64,000 nucleotides of DNA from Hungatella hathewayi. Its GTDB lineage: Bacteria > Bacillota > Clostridia > Lachnospirales > Lachnospiraceae. Each line of letters begins with the position of its first letter. Within the stretch, counting starts at the first letter, position 1. Below are positions 1-8,023 of this stretch, piece after piece. The stretch is taken from positions 6,428,489-6,492,488 of the forward strand of contig CP102274.1 of the NCBI GenBank assembly GCA_025149285.1, read 5' to 3'. Made by a program: the position numbers and the translations under genes. The notes below the pieces were generated by a model that ran no database searches, had not been told where the DNA came from, and saw only the letters and a program-made list of their open reading frames with translations.

Positions 1-338
1 GGTAAGTACTCTTTCACTTCCGGCTTTGGTTTATTATCGATGGGATCACCCAGTACGTTAAAGATACGTCCCAGGGTCTCTTCACCGACCGGTATTGTGA
101 TCGGCGCCCCCGTTGCGACGGCTTCCATACCACGTACCAGTCCATCGGTCGAACCCATGGCGATACATCTTACGGTATCATCGCCAAGGTGCTGGGATAC
201 TTCCACAACCAGGCGGTTTCCGTTTTTCATCGTGATGTCAATCGCATCATTGATGCTCGGAAGCCTGCCCTGGCTGAACTTGATATCCAGTACGGCACCG
301 ATGATCTGGGTGATCTTACCAATATTTTGTTCTGCCAT
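1..338 (-). CDS. atpD: F-type ATP synthase subunit beta (N-terminal part, runs off the left edge)
   Basis: Encodes about the first 112 residues of the catalytic beta subunit of F1. The visible protein begins MAEQNIGKITQIIGAVLDI and continues through the beta-barrel crown domain. The nucleotide-binding domain with the P-loop lies outside the window. It is preceded 17 bases upstream by atpG, and the segment between them (minus strand) carries an AAGGAGAAAC ribosome site. Position as the last visible gene of an atp operon, after gamma, is the standard order, with epsilon expected beyond the edge. Identification is from sequence and order; only the truncation limits it. Confidence 0.95.
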   Translation of the reverse strand, partial: MAEQNIGKITQIIGAVLDIKFSQGRLPSINDAIDITMKNGNRLVVEVSQHLGDDTVRCIAMGSTDGLVRGMEAVATGAPITIPVGEETLGRIFNVLGDPIDNKPKPEVKEYL

Positions 339-355
339 CTTGTTTCTCCTTATTA

Positions 356-1210
356 TTATGATATTGCATTGGCACCTGCAATGATCTCGGTCAGCTCCTG
401 GGTAATGGAGCCCTGTCTTGCACGGTTGTATGCCAAACCAAGTTCTTCAATCATCTCTTCCGCATTATTTGTCGCCGAATCCATGGCTGTCATCCGGGCG
501 CCGTTTTCACTTGCCACGGCCTCTAAAAGCGCGCCATAGATCAGACTGCTCATATATTTCGGAATGATGGAATCCAGCACCTGATCTTCATTCGGTTCAT
601 AATTCATAAGCACCAGATCCGTCTTTTCGCCTGCGTCGCCTGCCTCTACGGGAAGCAGCTTTTTAAGCGTCGGAATATGGGTCACTGTATTTTTGAATGA
701 AGTGTAGGCCAGATAGATTTCACCAATCTGGTTCTGACCAAACGCATCCAGGAGCTCCGCGGTCACATCGGCCACGTCGCGGTAGATCGGCTCATTGATG
801 ACCTCGGAATAATCCTCGGCAATCTCATAGCCTTTTCTCACAAATGAATCCTTTCCCTTACGGCCGATGGCATAGATGACGGCGTTTTCCGGAGTCAGAC
901 CTTCCGCTCCCGTTACCAGCTTGACGATGTTGTTGTTGTAACCGCCTGCCAGACCACGGTTGGAAGTGATGGCGATGACCGCCTTCTTCTTCGAATCTCC
1001 CGCCTTTAAATACTTATGCTCTATATTGCCGGATTTACGCAGCATGGAGCAGATCGTATCATACATCATGTCGTAATATGGTTTTGATTCTTCTGCTTTT
1101 GTTCTGGACTTCTGCAGCTTCACGGTGGATACAAGCTTCATGGCTTTCGTAATCTGCTCGGTGCTTTGAATACTTTCTTTTCTATGTTTGATATCCCTCA
1201 TGGATGCCAT
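356..1210 (-). CDS. atpG: F-type ATP synthase subunit gamma
   Basis: Central-stalk subunit (284 aa, normal length) whose rotation couples proton or sodium flow through Fo to catalysis in F1. The N-terminal MASMRDIKHRKESIQSTEQI helix and the C-terminal stretch rich in ARMTAMDSATNNA are the conserved gamma signatures that form the coiled coil inside the alpha3beta3 ring. It lies between atpA and atpD with short gaps, so it is co-transcribed. Nothing is odd in length or conserved regions. Confidence 0.97.
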   Translation of the reverse strand: MASMRDIKHRKESIQSTEQITKAMKLVSTVKLQKSRTKAEESKPYYDMMYDTICSMLRKSGNIEHKYLKAGDSKKKAVIAITSNRGLAGGYNNNIVKLVTGAEGLTPENAVIYAIGRKGKDSFVRKGYEIAEDYSEVINEPIYRDVADVTAELLDAFGQNQIGEIYLAYTSFKNTVTHIPTLKKLLPVEAGDAGEKTDLVLMNYEPNEDQVLDSIIPKYMSSLIYGALLEAVASENGARMTAMDSATNNAEEMIEELGLAYNRARQGSITQELTEIIAGANAIS

Positions 1211-1240
1211 GATTCTTCACCTGCCTTTATTACAATCCTG

Positions 1241-2755
1241 TTAAAAAGCCTCCGCCTTGCACTCGTTAATCGCCTTCGTCAGCAGCGCATCCGTCTCCTC
1301 GGTAATCTGCTTCGTATCACGGATCGAAGCCGGAATCTGCGGATATTTGCTGTCGATGAAGCTGAATAATGCCTTCTCAAAATCAAGGATACGGTGGGTA
1401 GGAATGTCCAGCAAAAGCTTTCTGGTGGCAGCGAAAATAATCATGACCTGGTATTCTACCGGCATCGGCTGATACTGCCCCTGCTTTAACACTTCCTTGA
1501 TTCTCTCGCCCTGTGCCAGCTGTTCCGTGGTCTCTTTATCAAGCTCTGAGCCGAACTGGGCAAAGCTTGCAAGCTCGCGGTACTGAGCCAGCTCCACACG
1601 GATCGGAGCCGCAATCTTCTTCATCGCCTTGATCTGAGCCGCGCCGCCTACACGGGATACGGACAGACCTGCGTTGATGGCCGGACGGAAACCGGAGTTA
1701 AACATCTCCGTCTCCAGATAAATCTGGCCGTCAGTAATAGAGATCACGTTCGTCGGAATATAGGCCGAAACGTCACCTGCCTGAGTCTCAATAATCGGAA
1801 GAGCCGTTAAGGAGCCGCCGCCCAACGCGTCGGATAACTTACTTGCTCTCTCTAAAAGTCTTGAATGGAGATAGAATACATCGCCCGGATATGCCTCACG
1901 TCCCGGCGGTCTCTTGAGCAGCAGGGACAGGGTACGGTAAGCCGCCGCATGTTTACTTAAGTCGTCGTAAACAACCAGTACGTCCTCGCCGTTCTCCATC
2001 CACTCCTCGCCGATGGCGCATCCGGAGTATGGAGCAATATACTGAAGAGGAGCCAGATCGGAGGCTGTGGATACCACGATGGTGGTGTAATCCATGGCGC
2101 CGTACTCCTCAAGAGTCTTAACAATGGTAGCAACCGTAGAAGCCTTCTGGCCGATGGCCACGTAGATACAGTGAACCCCCTGCCCCCTCTGGTTGATAAT
2201 GGTATCGATGGCAATCGCAGTCTTACCGGTCTGACGGTCGCCGATGATTAATTCACGCTGGCCTCTTCCGATGGGGATCATGGCATCGATGGCCTTGATA
2301 CCGGTCTGAAGCGGCGTGTCTACTGATTTTCTGTCAATTACGCCGTGAGCAACACGCTCAATCTGGCGGAATTTGTCTGTCTGGACCGGTCCCTTGCCAT
2401 CTACCGGCTGTCCCAGCGCGTTCACCACGCGGCCGGTCATCGCATCGCCGACAGGAACTTCCACCACGCGGCCGGTCGTCTTAACGGTATCGCCCTCGCT
2501 GATGTCTCCGGCACCGAGTAAAACGGCGCCCACGTTATCCTCTTCCAGGTTGAGTACCATGCCGTAGATCTCTCCCGGGAACTCTAAAAGTTCACCCTGC
2601 ATGGCGTTCTCAAGACCGTGGATACGTGCAATTCCGTCCGCTACCTGAATGACTGTACCAACATCAGAGACTTCCAGCTTTGTAGAATATCTTTCAATCT
2701 GTTCCTTGATGACAGAACTGATCTCTTCTGGTCTTAAATTCATTAAGGTTTGCAC
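1241..2755 (-). CDS. atpA: F-type ATP synthase subunit alpha
   Basis: Non-catalytic nucleotide-binding subunit of F1 (504 aa). The P-loop GDRQTGKTAIA near residue 170 and the alpha-type signature PAINAGLSVSRVGGAAQ are present. The N-terminal beta barrel (about 25-95) is followed by the RecA-like domain and the helical C-terminal domain. Gaps to atpH (22 bases) and atpG (30 bases) are typical of one operon. Start MQTLMNLRPEEISSVIKEQI agrees with the family; MNLRPEE five codons in is an alternative start. Confidence 0.97.
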   Translation of the reverse strand: MQTLMNLRPEEISSVIKEQIERYSTKLEVSDVGTVIQVADGIARIHGLENAMQGELLEFPGEIYGMVLNLEEDNVGAVLLGAGDISEGDTVKTTGRVVEVPVGDAMTGRVVNALGQPVDGKGPVQTDKFRQIERVAHGVIDRKSVDTPLQTGIKAIDAMIPIGRGQRELIIGDRQTGKTAIAIDTIINQRGQGVHCIYVAIGQKASTVATIVKTLEEYGAMDYTTIVVSTASDLAPLQYIAPYSGCAIGEEWMENGEDVLVVYDDLSKHAAAYRTLSLLLKRPPGREAYPGDVFYLHSRLLERASKLSDALGGGSLTALPIIETQAGDVSAYIPTNVISITDGQIYLETEMFNSGFRPAINAGLSVSRVGGAAQIKAMKKIAAPIRVELAQYRELASFAQFGSELDKETTEQLAQGERIKEVLKQGQYQPMPVEYQVMIIFAATRKLLLDIPTHRILDFEKALFSFIDSKYPQIPASIRDTKQITEETDALLTKAINECKAEAF

Positions 2756-2777
2756 CTTCCTTCTATCTTTCTATTTG

Positions 2778-3326
2778 TTACGATAACTGCAGTTTTGACA
2801 AGCTGCGGTGCAGCTCGTTAATCTGAGTTTTAATGCTGGAGTCCACGACGCGGTCTCCGATACGGATAACCAGACCTCCGATTAAGGACGGGTCTACCGA
2901 ATACTCCATCTCAAATTCCACGTACTGCGTGGTATCTAAAAGCCGCTGTTCAATCATGGCTTTCTGCTCACTCTTTAATTCCACGGCGCTCGCCACACGG
3001 GCCACGCCGATTTTTTTATACTCTTTGACCGTATCGATAAAATACGTGCAGATTGCAGGAATGTCCTTCTGTCTGCCCTTGTCGACAATGACTGCCAGAA
3101 AACCCATCAAATCGTCCGACACACGGCCGGCGAAGATGTTCGTCATAATACCGATCTTCTCTTCCTTCACAATCTTCGGATTATCCAGAAGCTCCGCCAG
3201 TTCCGGGTTCTCACGCCAGATGGCAAGCAAAGCCTTCACCTCTGAAAACAGGGTGTCGACACTCTGCTTTTCGATGGACTCCTCAAACAATGCATCGCCG
3301 TATACTTTTGATACTAGCTTTGCCAT
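2778..3326 (-). CDS. atpH: F-type ATP synthase subunit delta
   Basis: Peripheral-stalk subunit (182 aa) that ties the b dimer to the top of F1. The N-terminal six-helix domain begins MAKLVSKVYGDALFE. The C-terminal portion contains the conserved SLIGGLVIRIGDRVVDSSI segment. The start overlaps the end of atpF by 13 bases, which suggests translational coupling of the two stalk subunits. Confidence 0.95.
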   Translation of the reverse strand: MAKLVSKVYGDALFEESIEKQSVDTLFSEVKALLAIWRENPELAELLDNPKIVKEEKIGIMTNIFAGRVSDDLMGFLAVIVDKGRQKDIPAICTYFIDTVKEYKKIGVARVASAVELKSEQKAMIEQRLLDTTQYVEFEMEYSVDPSLIGGLVIRIGDRVVDSSIKTQINELHRSLSKLQLS

Positions 3327-3829
3327 GTGCTCTCACCCATCTCTTTCAAAGTTTCCTCAATCAGGGCATCCGATACCGTTGTATCAATGGACGCAGCCAC
3401 AACCTTGCCGGCCATGACAGAAGCGATGGAGATGATCTGTTCCTTCATATCATCAAGCGCTTTCTTTCTCTCCAGCTCTACTTCGCGGTTACCCCTCTCA
3501 ATAATGCGGTTCGCTTCTTCCCTGGCTTCTGTAAGTATTTCCGCTTCGCGCTGCTTTGCTCTCTTTCTCGCATCCTCTAATATCTGTTCCGCTTCTTTAT
3601 TGACGCTGGTAAGCCGTGTCTGGTACTCTTCCTTCATGGCCTTCGCAGCTTCTTTGTCATCGGCAGCGGACTTCAGTTCCCCGGCGATCTTCTGTCTTCT
3701 TCTCTCCAGAACATCACGCACGGTATTGAACAGCAGATAGGATAATGCGAAAAACAGGATAAAGACGTTAATGCCCGTCACAAACGCATCGAAAAGCAGC
3801 TGTGGGTCAAATCCCAATAATCGTTCCAA
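3314..3829 (-). CDS. atpF: F-type ATP synthase subunit b
   Basis: Peripheral-stalk subunit b (171 aa). One N-terminal membrane helix (about residues 10-30, rich in F, I and L) is followed by a long, highly charged alpha-helical coiled coil (ERRRQKIAGELKSAADDKEA and onward) that dimerises along F1. It overlaps atpH at its 3' end and follows atpE by 43 bases. The length is normal. Confidence 0.95.
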   Translation of the reverse strand: MERLLGFDPQLLFDAFVTGINVFILFFALSYLLFNTVRDVLERRRQKIAGELKSAADDKEAAKAMKEEYQTRLTSVNKEAEQILEDARKRAKQREAEILTEAREEANRIIERGNREVELERKKALDDMKEQIISIASVMAGKVVAASIDTTVSDALIEETLKEMGESTWQS

Positions 3830-3872
3830 GGTTTCGCCTCCTCTCGCTCTCTATTCTTATCCGTTCTTTTCT

Positions 3873-4130
3873 TTAGCTGAATGGCTTTAAGAACATAAGG
3901 ATAGCAGCGACAGCGAAACCGTAAAGACCTGTTGTCTCTGCAACGGCCTGGCCTAAAAGCATGGTGGATGTGATATCAGACTTTGCGCCCGGATTGCGGC
4001 CTACTGCTGCTGCTGCGTGACCTGCGGCGATACCCTGTCCAATACCAGGTCCGATACCTGCGATCATCGCAAGGCCCGCACCGATTGCTGAACAACCTAA
4101 GATAAAATCCTGTCCTGAAATTCCGTTCAT
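3873..4130 (-). CDS. atpE: F-type ATP synthase subunit c, with Na+-type ion-binding residues
   Basis: The 85-residue proteolipid of the rotor ring forms two membrane helices joined by the polar loop GRNPGAK. Ion-carrying Glu65 lies in the second helix (QAVAETTGLYG). The numbering matches the sodium-type c subunit of Ilyobacter tartaricus exactly: Gln32 (GPGIGQG), Val63, Glu65, Thr66 (Ser in Ilyobacter), Thr67 and Tyr70 are all present. In the established literature this set coordinates Na+, so a sodium-driven synthase is inferred. Ion specificity itself cannot be proved from sequence. Confidence 0.96.
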   Translation of the reverse strand: MNGISGQDFILGCSAIGAGLAMIAGIGPGIGQGIAAGHAAAAVGRNPGAKSDITSTMLLGQAVAETTGLYGFAVAAILMFLKPFS

Positions 4131-4188
4131 AGATAACTTCCTCCTGAAATCAATTTTGTATTACGCGCTCAGCCGCGCTTTTTCATTG

Positions 4189-4890
4189 TTAATCCATCTT
4201 ATCATTGACATATACCATGGTCAGCATACAGAATACATATGTCTGTATACAGCCCGAGAATAAGTCACAATATACATGTAAAAATGACGGGATACCAATT
4301 TTTACAAAGATTGGCATCATGCCGTACCACAATCCCATGATTACAACGCCTGACATCATGTTGCCGAACAGACGAAGCGCCTGAGACAGTGGATTTGTAA
4401 TCTCTCCGATCAGGTTGATCGGAAACAGGATTGGAAACGGTTTGAACATGCTCGTCAGATGACCGATCCCATGGTTTTTAATACCCTGATACTGTGTAAT
4501 GCAGAATGTGAAGATACCCAGCATAAACGTTACACCAAAGTCTCCTGTTGGTGTTCTGAGTCCAAATAAGCCGCCAATATTGCAGAACAATATGAAAATA
4601 AATATAGTTCCGATATAGTTAACGAACTTTTTCGCATTATGGCCCATTGTTCCGCTTACCATGTTATCAAGCGTCTCGACAGCGAATTCCATGATATTCT
4701 GAAATGTACCCGGTACTTCCGTCGCTTTCTTCATCTTGACACTGGTTACGATTGCGATCAGCAATATGACAATGGTCACGATACTTAAACCGATCTCGGT
4801 CGTTGTTACCCAGAGTTCCTGGCCAAATGCCTGAAACTTGAACACGCCCTTGATCATAAAGTCCACATTATTGGCACTAGCTATGCCCAT
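4189..4890 (-). CDS. atpB: F-type ATP synthase subunit a
   Basis: Membrane stator subunit (233 aa, five or six hydrophobic segments) that carries the two ion half-channels facing the c ring. The essential arginine is in the conserved NPLSQALRLFGNMMSG segment. The order a-c-b-delta-alpha-gamma-beta downstream is the standard bacterial atp order. The start MGIASANNVDFMIKG is used; an internal Met12 is possible but removes polar N-terminal residues usually present in the family. Confidence 0.95.
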   Translation of the reverse strand: MGIASANNVDFMIKGVFKFQAFGQELWVTTTEIGLSIVTIVILLIAIVTSVKMKKATEVPGTFQNIMEFAVETLDNMVSGTMGHNAKKFVNYIGTIFIFILFCNIGGLFGLRTPTGDFGVTFMLGIFTFCITQYQGIKNHGIGHLTSMFKPFPILFPINLIGEITNPLSQALRLFGNMMSGVVIMGLWYGMMPIFVKIGIPSFLHVYCDLFSGCIQTYVFCMLTMVYVNDKMD

Positions 4891-4941
4891 ACGCTTAAGC
4901 CTCCTTTCTTACTTGATCACACCGGCTCCTGTACACGAAAA

Positions 4942-5343
4942 TTACTCCTCTTTTTTTCCACGCGACACGATCCTGTGTATAACCGGCTGCAGATATGCAC
5001 CAGCCTTGAGTCCGAGGACTCCGATTACTAGGGCAACCGCATTGACCTGGTCCGGAAACCAGACCACGACGATAACCAGAACAGCAAAAAGCACGACATA
5101 GCGGATGATCGAACTGATCACCGTCCGTTTCTGGACAATCTTCGAATCCTCCGTTTTCATGGAGCGGTCCAGCACTTCAGCCATGGAAAAAAACATGGCA
5201 AGAGCCAGGACCATCCCCAGCAGGAGCCCGGTAAAAACCGACGGCTTCGGATACACAACAAGCGCAGCCAGCATGGCTGCCGCGGTAAAAATCACGATTC
5301 CCGATGAAACCTCAAGCACCAGATTCCTTGTTTCCTTCCCCAA
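4942..5343 (-). CDS. atpI: ATP synthase accessory subunit I
   Basis: Small membrane protein of 133 aa with four predicted helices (about residues 10-30, 35-55, 75-95 and 100-120), placed directly before atpB as atpI usually is. AtpI-type proteins are described as helping c-ring assembly and possibly Mg2+ or Ca2+ transport; that role is taken from family knowledge. Primary sequence of this family diverges fast, so the call rests mainly on topology and position. Confidence 0.75.
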   Translation of the reverse strand: MGKETRNLVLEVSSGIVIFTAAAMLAALVVYPKPSVFTGLLLGMVLALAMFFSMAEVLDRSMKTEDSKIVQKRTVISSIIRYVVLFAVLVIVVVWFPDQVNAVALVIGVLGLKAGAYLQPVIHRIVSRGKKEE

Positions 5344-5363
5344 TTCACAAATCCTCCTGTTTT

Positions 5364-5699
5364 CTAAAGCTTTTCATCATCCTCATGTCTCCTTACGCGG
5401 CTCTTCTGCTTCGGCTTGTGCACCGGCGGACGCGGCTCTCCCTTCTGCTCCCTGCGTGCCTCCTGATCCTCTTTTTTCTCTTCCTGTTCATTCATCTTAA
5501 GCGTCGTCATGGCTACCTTGTAGCCGTTCCAGCCGCCTGCCAGAAATCCCAGAAACATCAAAAAGATTGTCAGGTTCGTTCCGGCATGCCGGTCAATCCA
5601 GCTGCCGGCAAGAATACAGACAAATACAGGCACCATGACGCTGAGACCCAGTTGGGTAACCATCATCATATTCCTCATTACGCTCTTTTTATGGCGCAT
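5364..5699 (-). CDS. AtpZ/AtpI-family membrane protein, first gene of the atp operon
   Basis: Predicted 111-aa protein with two membrane helices (about residues 12-32 and 42-62) and a very basic/acidic C-terminal tail rich in K, E and R. The segment GSWIDRHAGTNLTIFLMFLGF matches AtpZ-like proteins found ahead of atpI. The start MRHKKSV is chosen because GCAGGTGG lies a few bases upstream; the longer reading frame adds 37 residues that would overlap the promoter. It is separated from atpI by 20 bases. Confidence 0.7.
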   Translation of the reverse strand: MRHKKSVMRNMMMVTQLGLSVMVPVFVCILAGSWIDRHAGTNLTIFLMFLGFLAGGWNGYKVAMTTLKMNEQEEKKEDQEARREQKGEPRPPVHKPKQKSRVRRHEDDEKL

Positions 5700-5738
5700 G
5701 AATCCACCTGCTTTCTGCATTTTGCACATATACATGGT

Positions 5739-5767
5739 ATTATACCTAAAAATTTTGATTTTGTCTA
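5739..5767 (-). promoter_or_regulatory. Promoter of the atp operon
   Basis: On the minus strand TAGACA (5767-5762) and TATAAT (5744-5739) are separated by 17 bases, about 40 bases before the first atp start codon. This is a near-consensus housekeeping promoter. A dyad TTTGTAC...GTACAAA (5821-5842) lies about 55 bases upstream; its role is unknown. Confidence 0.75.
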
Positions 5768-5848
5768 TTATGTACGTAAATTTTACTGGATAATATTGGA
5801 TGATATACAATTTGCGAGGTTTTGTACATTTTTTAGTACAAAAAAAGA

Positions 5849-5882
5849 GGGAGCCGGTCTGCTATATCTTACCCCGGTTCCC
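5849..5882 (-). terminator. Rho-independent terminator of the ccdA-trxA unit
   Basis: Nine-base arms GGGAGCCGG / CCGGTTCCC (one wobble) enclose a 16-base loop. On the minus strand the stem is followed by a run of seven T, downstream of trxA and upstream of the atp promoter. The plus strand also has a T run, so it could work in both directions. Confidence 0.8.
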
Positions 5883-5936
5883 ACTTTTTTATTCAAATTC
5901 TAAAAATTTTTTAGGCTTTTTCTGCTATCTTTCCCG

Positions 5937-6257
5937 CTATCTGGCCTTTTCTACCATATCCAGAACGGCCTTCTTACTCTGCACGCCAACGCTGTTCGCT
6001 ACGACCTTGCCGCCTTTAAATACAAGCAGGGTCGGAATACTCATAACGCGGTACTGGCCTGCTAAATCCGGCTGTTCATCGACGTTCACCTTGCCAACCT
6101 TCAGCCCCGGATGATTCTCCTCCGCGATCTCGTCGATAATTGGTGAAAACATCTTGCATGGCCCGCACCAGGTCGCCCAGAAATCGACGATCGTGATATC
6201 ACTGCTCTTTAAAACTTCCTGCTCAAAATTCTCCTGTGTAAATGTTATTACTGCCAT
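5937..6257 (-). CDS. trxA: Thioredoxin
   Basis: Canonical 106-aa cytosolic thioredoxin with the active site W30-C31-G32-P33-C34 and the cis-proline segment MSIPTLLVF. It reduces protein disulfides using electrons from thioredoxin reductase. It lies 14 bases downstream of the CcdA-TlpA fusion gene, so the pair is likely co-transcribed. This suggests, as inference, that this thioredoxin feeds electrons to the membrane CcdA domain. Confidence 0.96.
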   Translation of the reverse strand: MAVITFTQENFEQEVLKSSDITIVDFWATWCGPCKMFSPIIDEIAEENHPGLKVGKVNVDEQPDLAGQYRVMSIPTLLVFKGGKVVANSVGVQSKKAVLDMVEKAR

Positions 6258-6271
6258 AATATGGTTCCTCC

Positions 6272-7684
6272 TTATTCCGCGCTTTCTGAAAGCGCCTGTG
6301 TAATTATATTTTTCATAATATCTTTCGTCAGCGCGCCGTTGGCATAGCCGATGACGCGTCCTTCACGGTCAATCATGAACGTGGTTGGGAATGCTGTTAT
6401 ATAGTATTGTAACAGAACATCACCCGTTGTGTCCATAAGTGCAGGATAAGAATATCCATTATCCTCCATAAACTTTGTCACTTCTTCTATAGTTTTGTCA
6501 TTATTGTTGGGATTATCCTTCGTTTTTGGATTTGCCACACTTAAAATGACAAGATCCTCCGAATTTTCTCCATATTCCTTATAGAGTGCCTCAATATCGG
6601 GCATCTCCTCGCGGCATGGCGGACACCAGGTCGCCCAGAAGTTTAAGAATACGACTTTTCCCTTGTAATCTGAAAGCGTATGTTCTTCGCCGTACTGATC
6701 CACCAGCGTGAAATCAGGAGCTTCCACACGGTCTGACGTATCCGGAAGGCTGCTGTCTGTCTCACTGGCATCACCGGCTGCCGATCCTGCCGGATCCTGA
6801 CCGCTGTCCGTCCCCTGTCCTGCGCTCTGGTCCGGATTCTGTCCGTTATCTGACGGACTCTGCGCCTCGGTCTGCGGCGCCGTCTCTTTTCCTTCGGCTG
6901 TCCCGCTGTCACCGCCTGCAGGCGTCTGAGACTCGGTTACTGTCTGACCACCCACGCCAAAGCTTGATAAGTATCCGGTAATTCCGTTCATCCAGCCGGT
7001 AAACATCATAACACCCATGGCGATCATCAGCACGCCGCCGGCCTTTGTCGTGTACTTTACCACGTTCTGATGCTTCTTAAAAAAGTCGAGCACCGATCCG
7101 GTAAACAGTCCAACCGCCAGAAACGGAATGACGAAGCCCAGCGTATAGACTCCGATCAGCAAAAAGCCCGTTCCCTGTGAGGTCGCTGATGACGCCATCA
7201 AAAGAACACTTGCCAGCGCCGGTCCCACACACGGAGTCCACGCAAAGCTGAAGGTAAAGCCCAGCACCAGCGCCAGGAGCGGATTCATGGCCAGCTGATT
7301 CAGACGGAAGGGAAGGCGGCGCTCCTGCCCCAGCACAGAGCTTCCAAATACTCCCAGCTGGAACAATCCGAACAGGACCACGATAATGCCGCCGATCCGT
7401 GCAAACATGGTTCTGTTGCTGCCAAAGAACCTGCCTGCCGCTGTAAAGCCAAAGCCCAGCAGGAAAAATGCGAAGCTCACGCCAATCACAAAGAACAGCG
7501 TATTAATCATAACCTTTTTTCTCGAATACCGGACGCGTCCCTCTTCATCGACGGTCCTCGTTCCGCCTGCCAGATATCCGATGTAAAGCGGTACAAGTGG
7601 CAGCACGCAGGGTGAGAAAAAGCTTAAAAGTCCCTGTATAAAAACTGTAATTGCCGGTATTCCGACCTCAACTGAAAATCCCAT
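6272..7684 (-). CDS. CcdA-type membrane thiol transporter fused to a TlpA/ResA-type thioredoxin
   Basis: A 470-aa fusion. Residues 1-240 form a six-helix CcdA/DsbD-like domain with the paired redox cysteines C26 (FSPCVLP) and C152 (WTPCVGP). Residues about 245-320 are a low-complexity linker rich in G, S, T, Q and D. Residues 321-470 form an exported thioredoxin-fold domain with the active site W353-C354-P355-P356-C357. Such proteins move reducing equivalents from cytosolic thioredoxin across the membrane to extracytoplasmic disulfides. The cytosolic partner trxA is the next gene. CcdA and TlpA are often separate genes, so the fusion makes an electron relay in one chain. Confidence 0.9.
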   Translation of the reverse strand: MGFSVEVGIPAITVFIQGLLSFFSPCVLPLVPLYIGYLAGGTRTVDEEGRVRYSRKKVMINTLFFVIGVSFAFFLLGFGFTAAGRFFGSNRTMFARIGGIIVVLFGLFQLGVFGSSVLGQERRLPFRLNQLAMNPLLALVLGFTFSFAWTPCVGPALASVLLMASSATSQGTGFLLIGVYTLGFVIPFLAVGLFTGSVLDFFKKHQNVVKYTTKAGGVLMIAMGVMMFTGWMNGITGYLSSFGVGGQTVTESQTPAGGDSGTAEGKETAPQTEAQSPSDNGQNPDQSAGQGTDSGQDPAGSAAGDASETDSSLPDTSDRVEAPDFTLVDQYGEEHTLSDYKGKVVFLNFWATWCPPCREEMPDIEALYKEYGENSEDLVILSVANPKTKDNPNNNDKTIEEVTKFMEDNGYSYPALMDTTGDVLLQYYITAFPTTFMIDREGRVIGYANGALTKDIMKNIITQALSESAE

Positions 7685-7703
7685 ATCGCCTCCTGAACGT
7701 GTT

Positions 7704-7769
7704 ATTAACTGTAATTTTATTTGTTTCAGTTTGTACTGTTATTATAAAAGTTACAGTTAATATTGTCAA
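7704..7769 (-). promoter_or_regulatory. Consensus promoter with flanking dyad operator, ccdA-tlpA/trxA unit
   Basis: On the minus strand perfect consensus TTGACA (7769-7764) and TATAAT (7746-7741) are 17 bases apart. Two 11-base inverted arms, ATTAACTGTAA (7704-7714) and TTACAGTTAAT (7751-7761), bracket the -10; the upstream arm sits inside the spacer. Such placement is typical of a repressor site. The regulator is unknown. Confidence 0.75.
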
Positions 7770-7793
7770 GTACTTTATGAAATTTTTTTCTAT

Positions 7794-8012
7794 TTATTCC
7801 TCCGGCTTATCCGGAACGTATTCCAGAATGTCTCCCGGCTGGCAGTCCAGCGCCTTACAGATCGCCTCCAGCGTGGTAAAACGGACAGCCTTCGCCTTAT
7901 TATTTTTAAGAATAGATAAGTTGGCCATGGTGATATCCACTTCGCCCGCAAGCTCCGTCAATCCCTTTTTCCGCTTCGCCATCATGACATCAAGATTTAC
8001 TACAATCGCCAT
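7794..8012 (-). CDS. XRE-family transcriptional regulator, short
   Basis: A 72-aa single-domain Cro/CI-type helix-turn-helix protein (YozG-like). The HTH runs through TELAGEVDITMANLSILKNN and the tail TLEAICKALDCQPGDILEYV is typical of the subfamily. It lies 11 bases downstream of a DUF2975 membrane protein gene, a very common pair in Firmicutes. The partner is thought to be regulated by, or to regulate, the HTH protein, but the physiological role is not established. Confidence 0.88.
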   Translation of the reverse strand: MAIVVNLDVMMAKRKKGLTELAGEVDITMANLSILKNNKAKAVRFTTLEAICKALDCQPGDILEYVPDKPEE

Positions 8013-8023
8013 TCTGTCCCCTC

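Noticed and set aside
2833..3740. Long plus-strand frames across atpH and atpF
   Set aside because: They are antisense shadows of well-identified ATP synthase genes with no ribosome sites or motifs.
5821..5842. TTTGTAC-N8-GTACAAA dyad near the atp promoter as a Rex redox-repressor site
   Set aside because: The arms do not match the Rex consensus (TTGTTAA-type), so it is only mentioned as an unexplained dyad.
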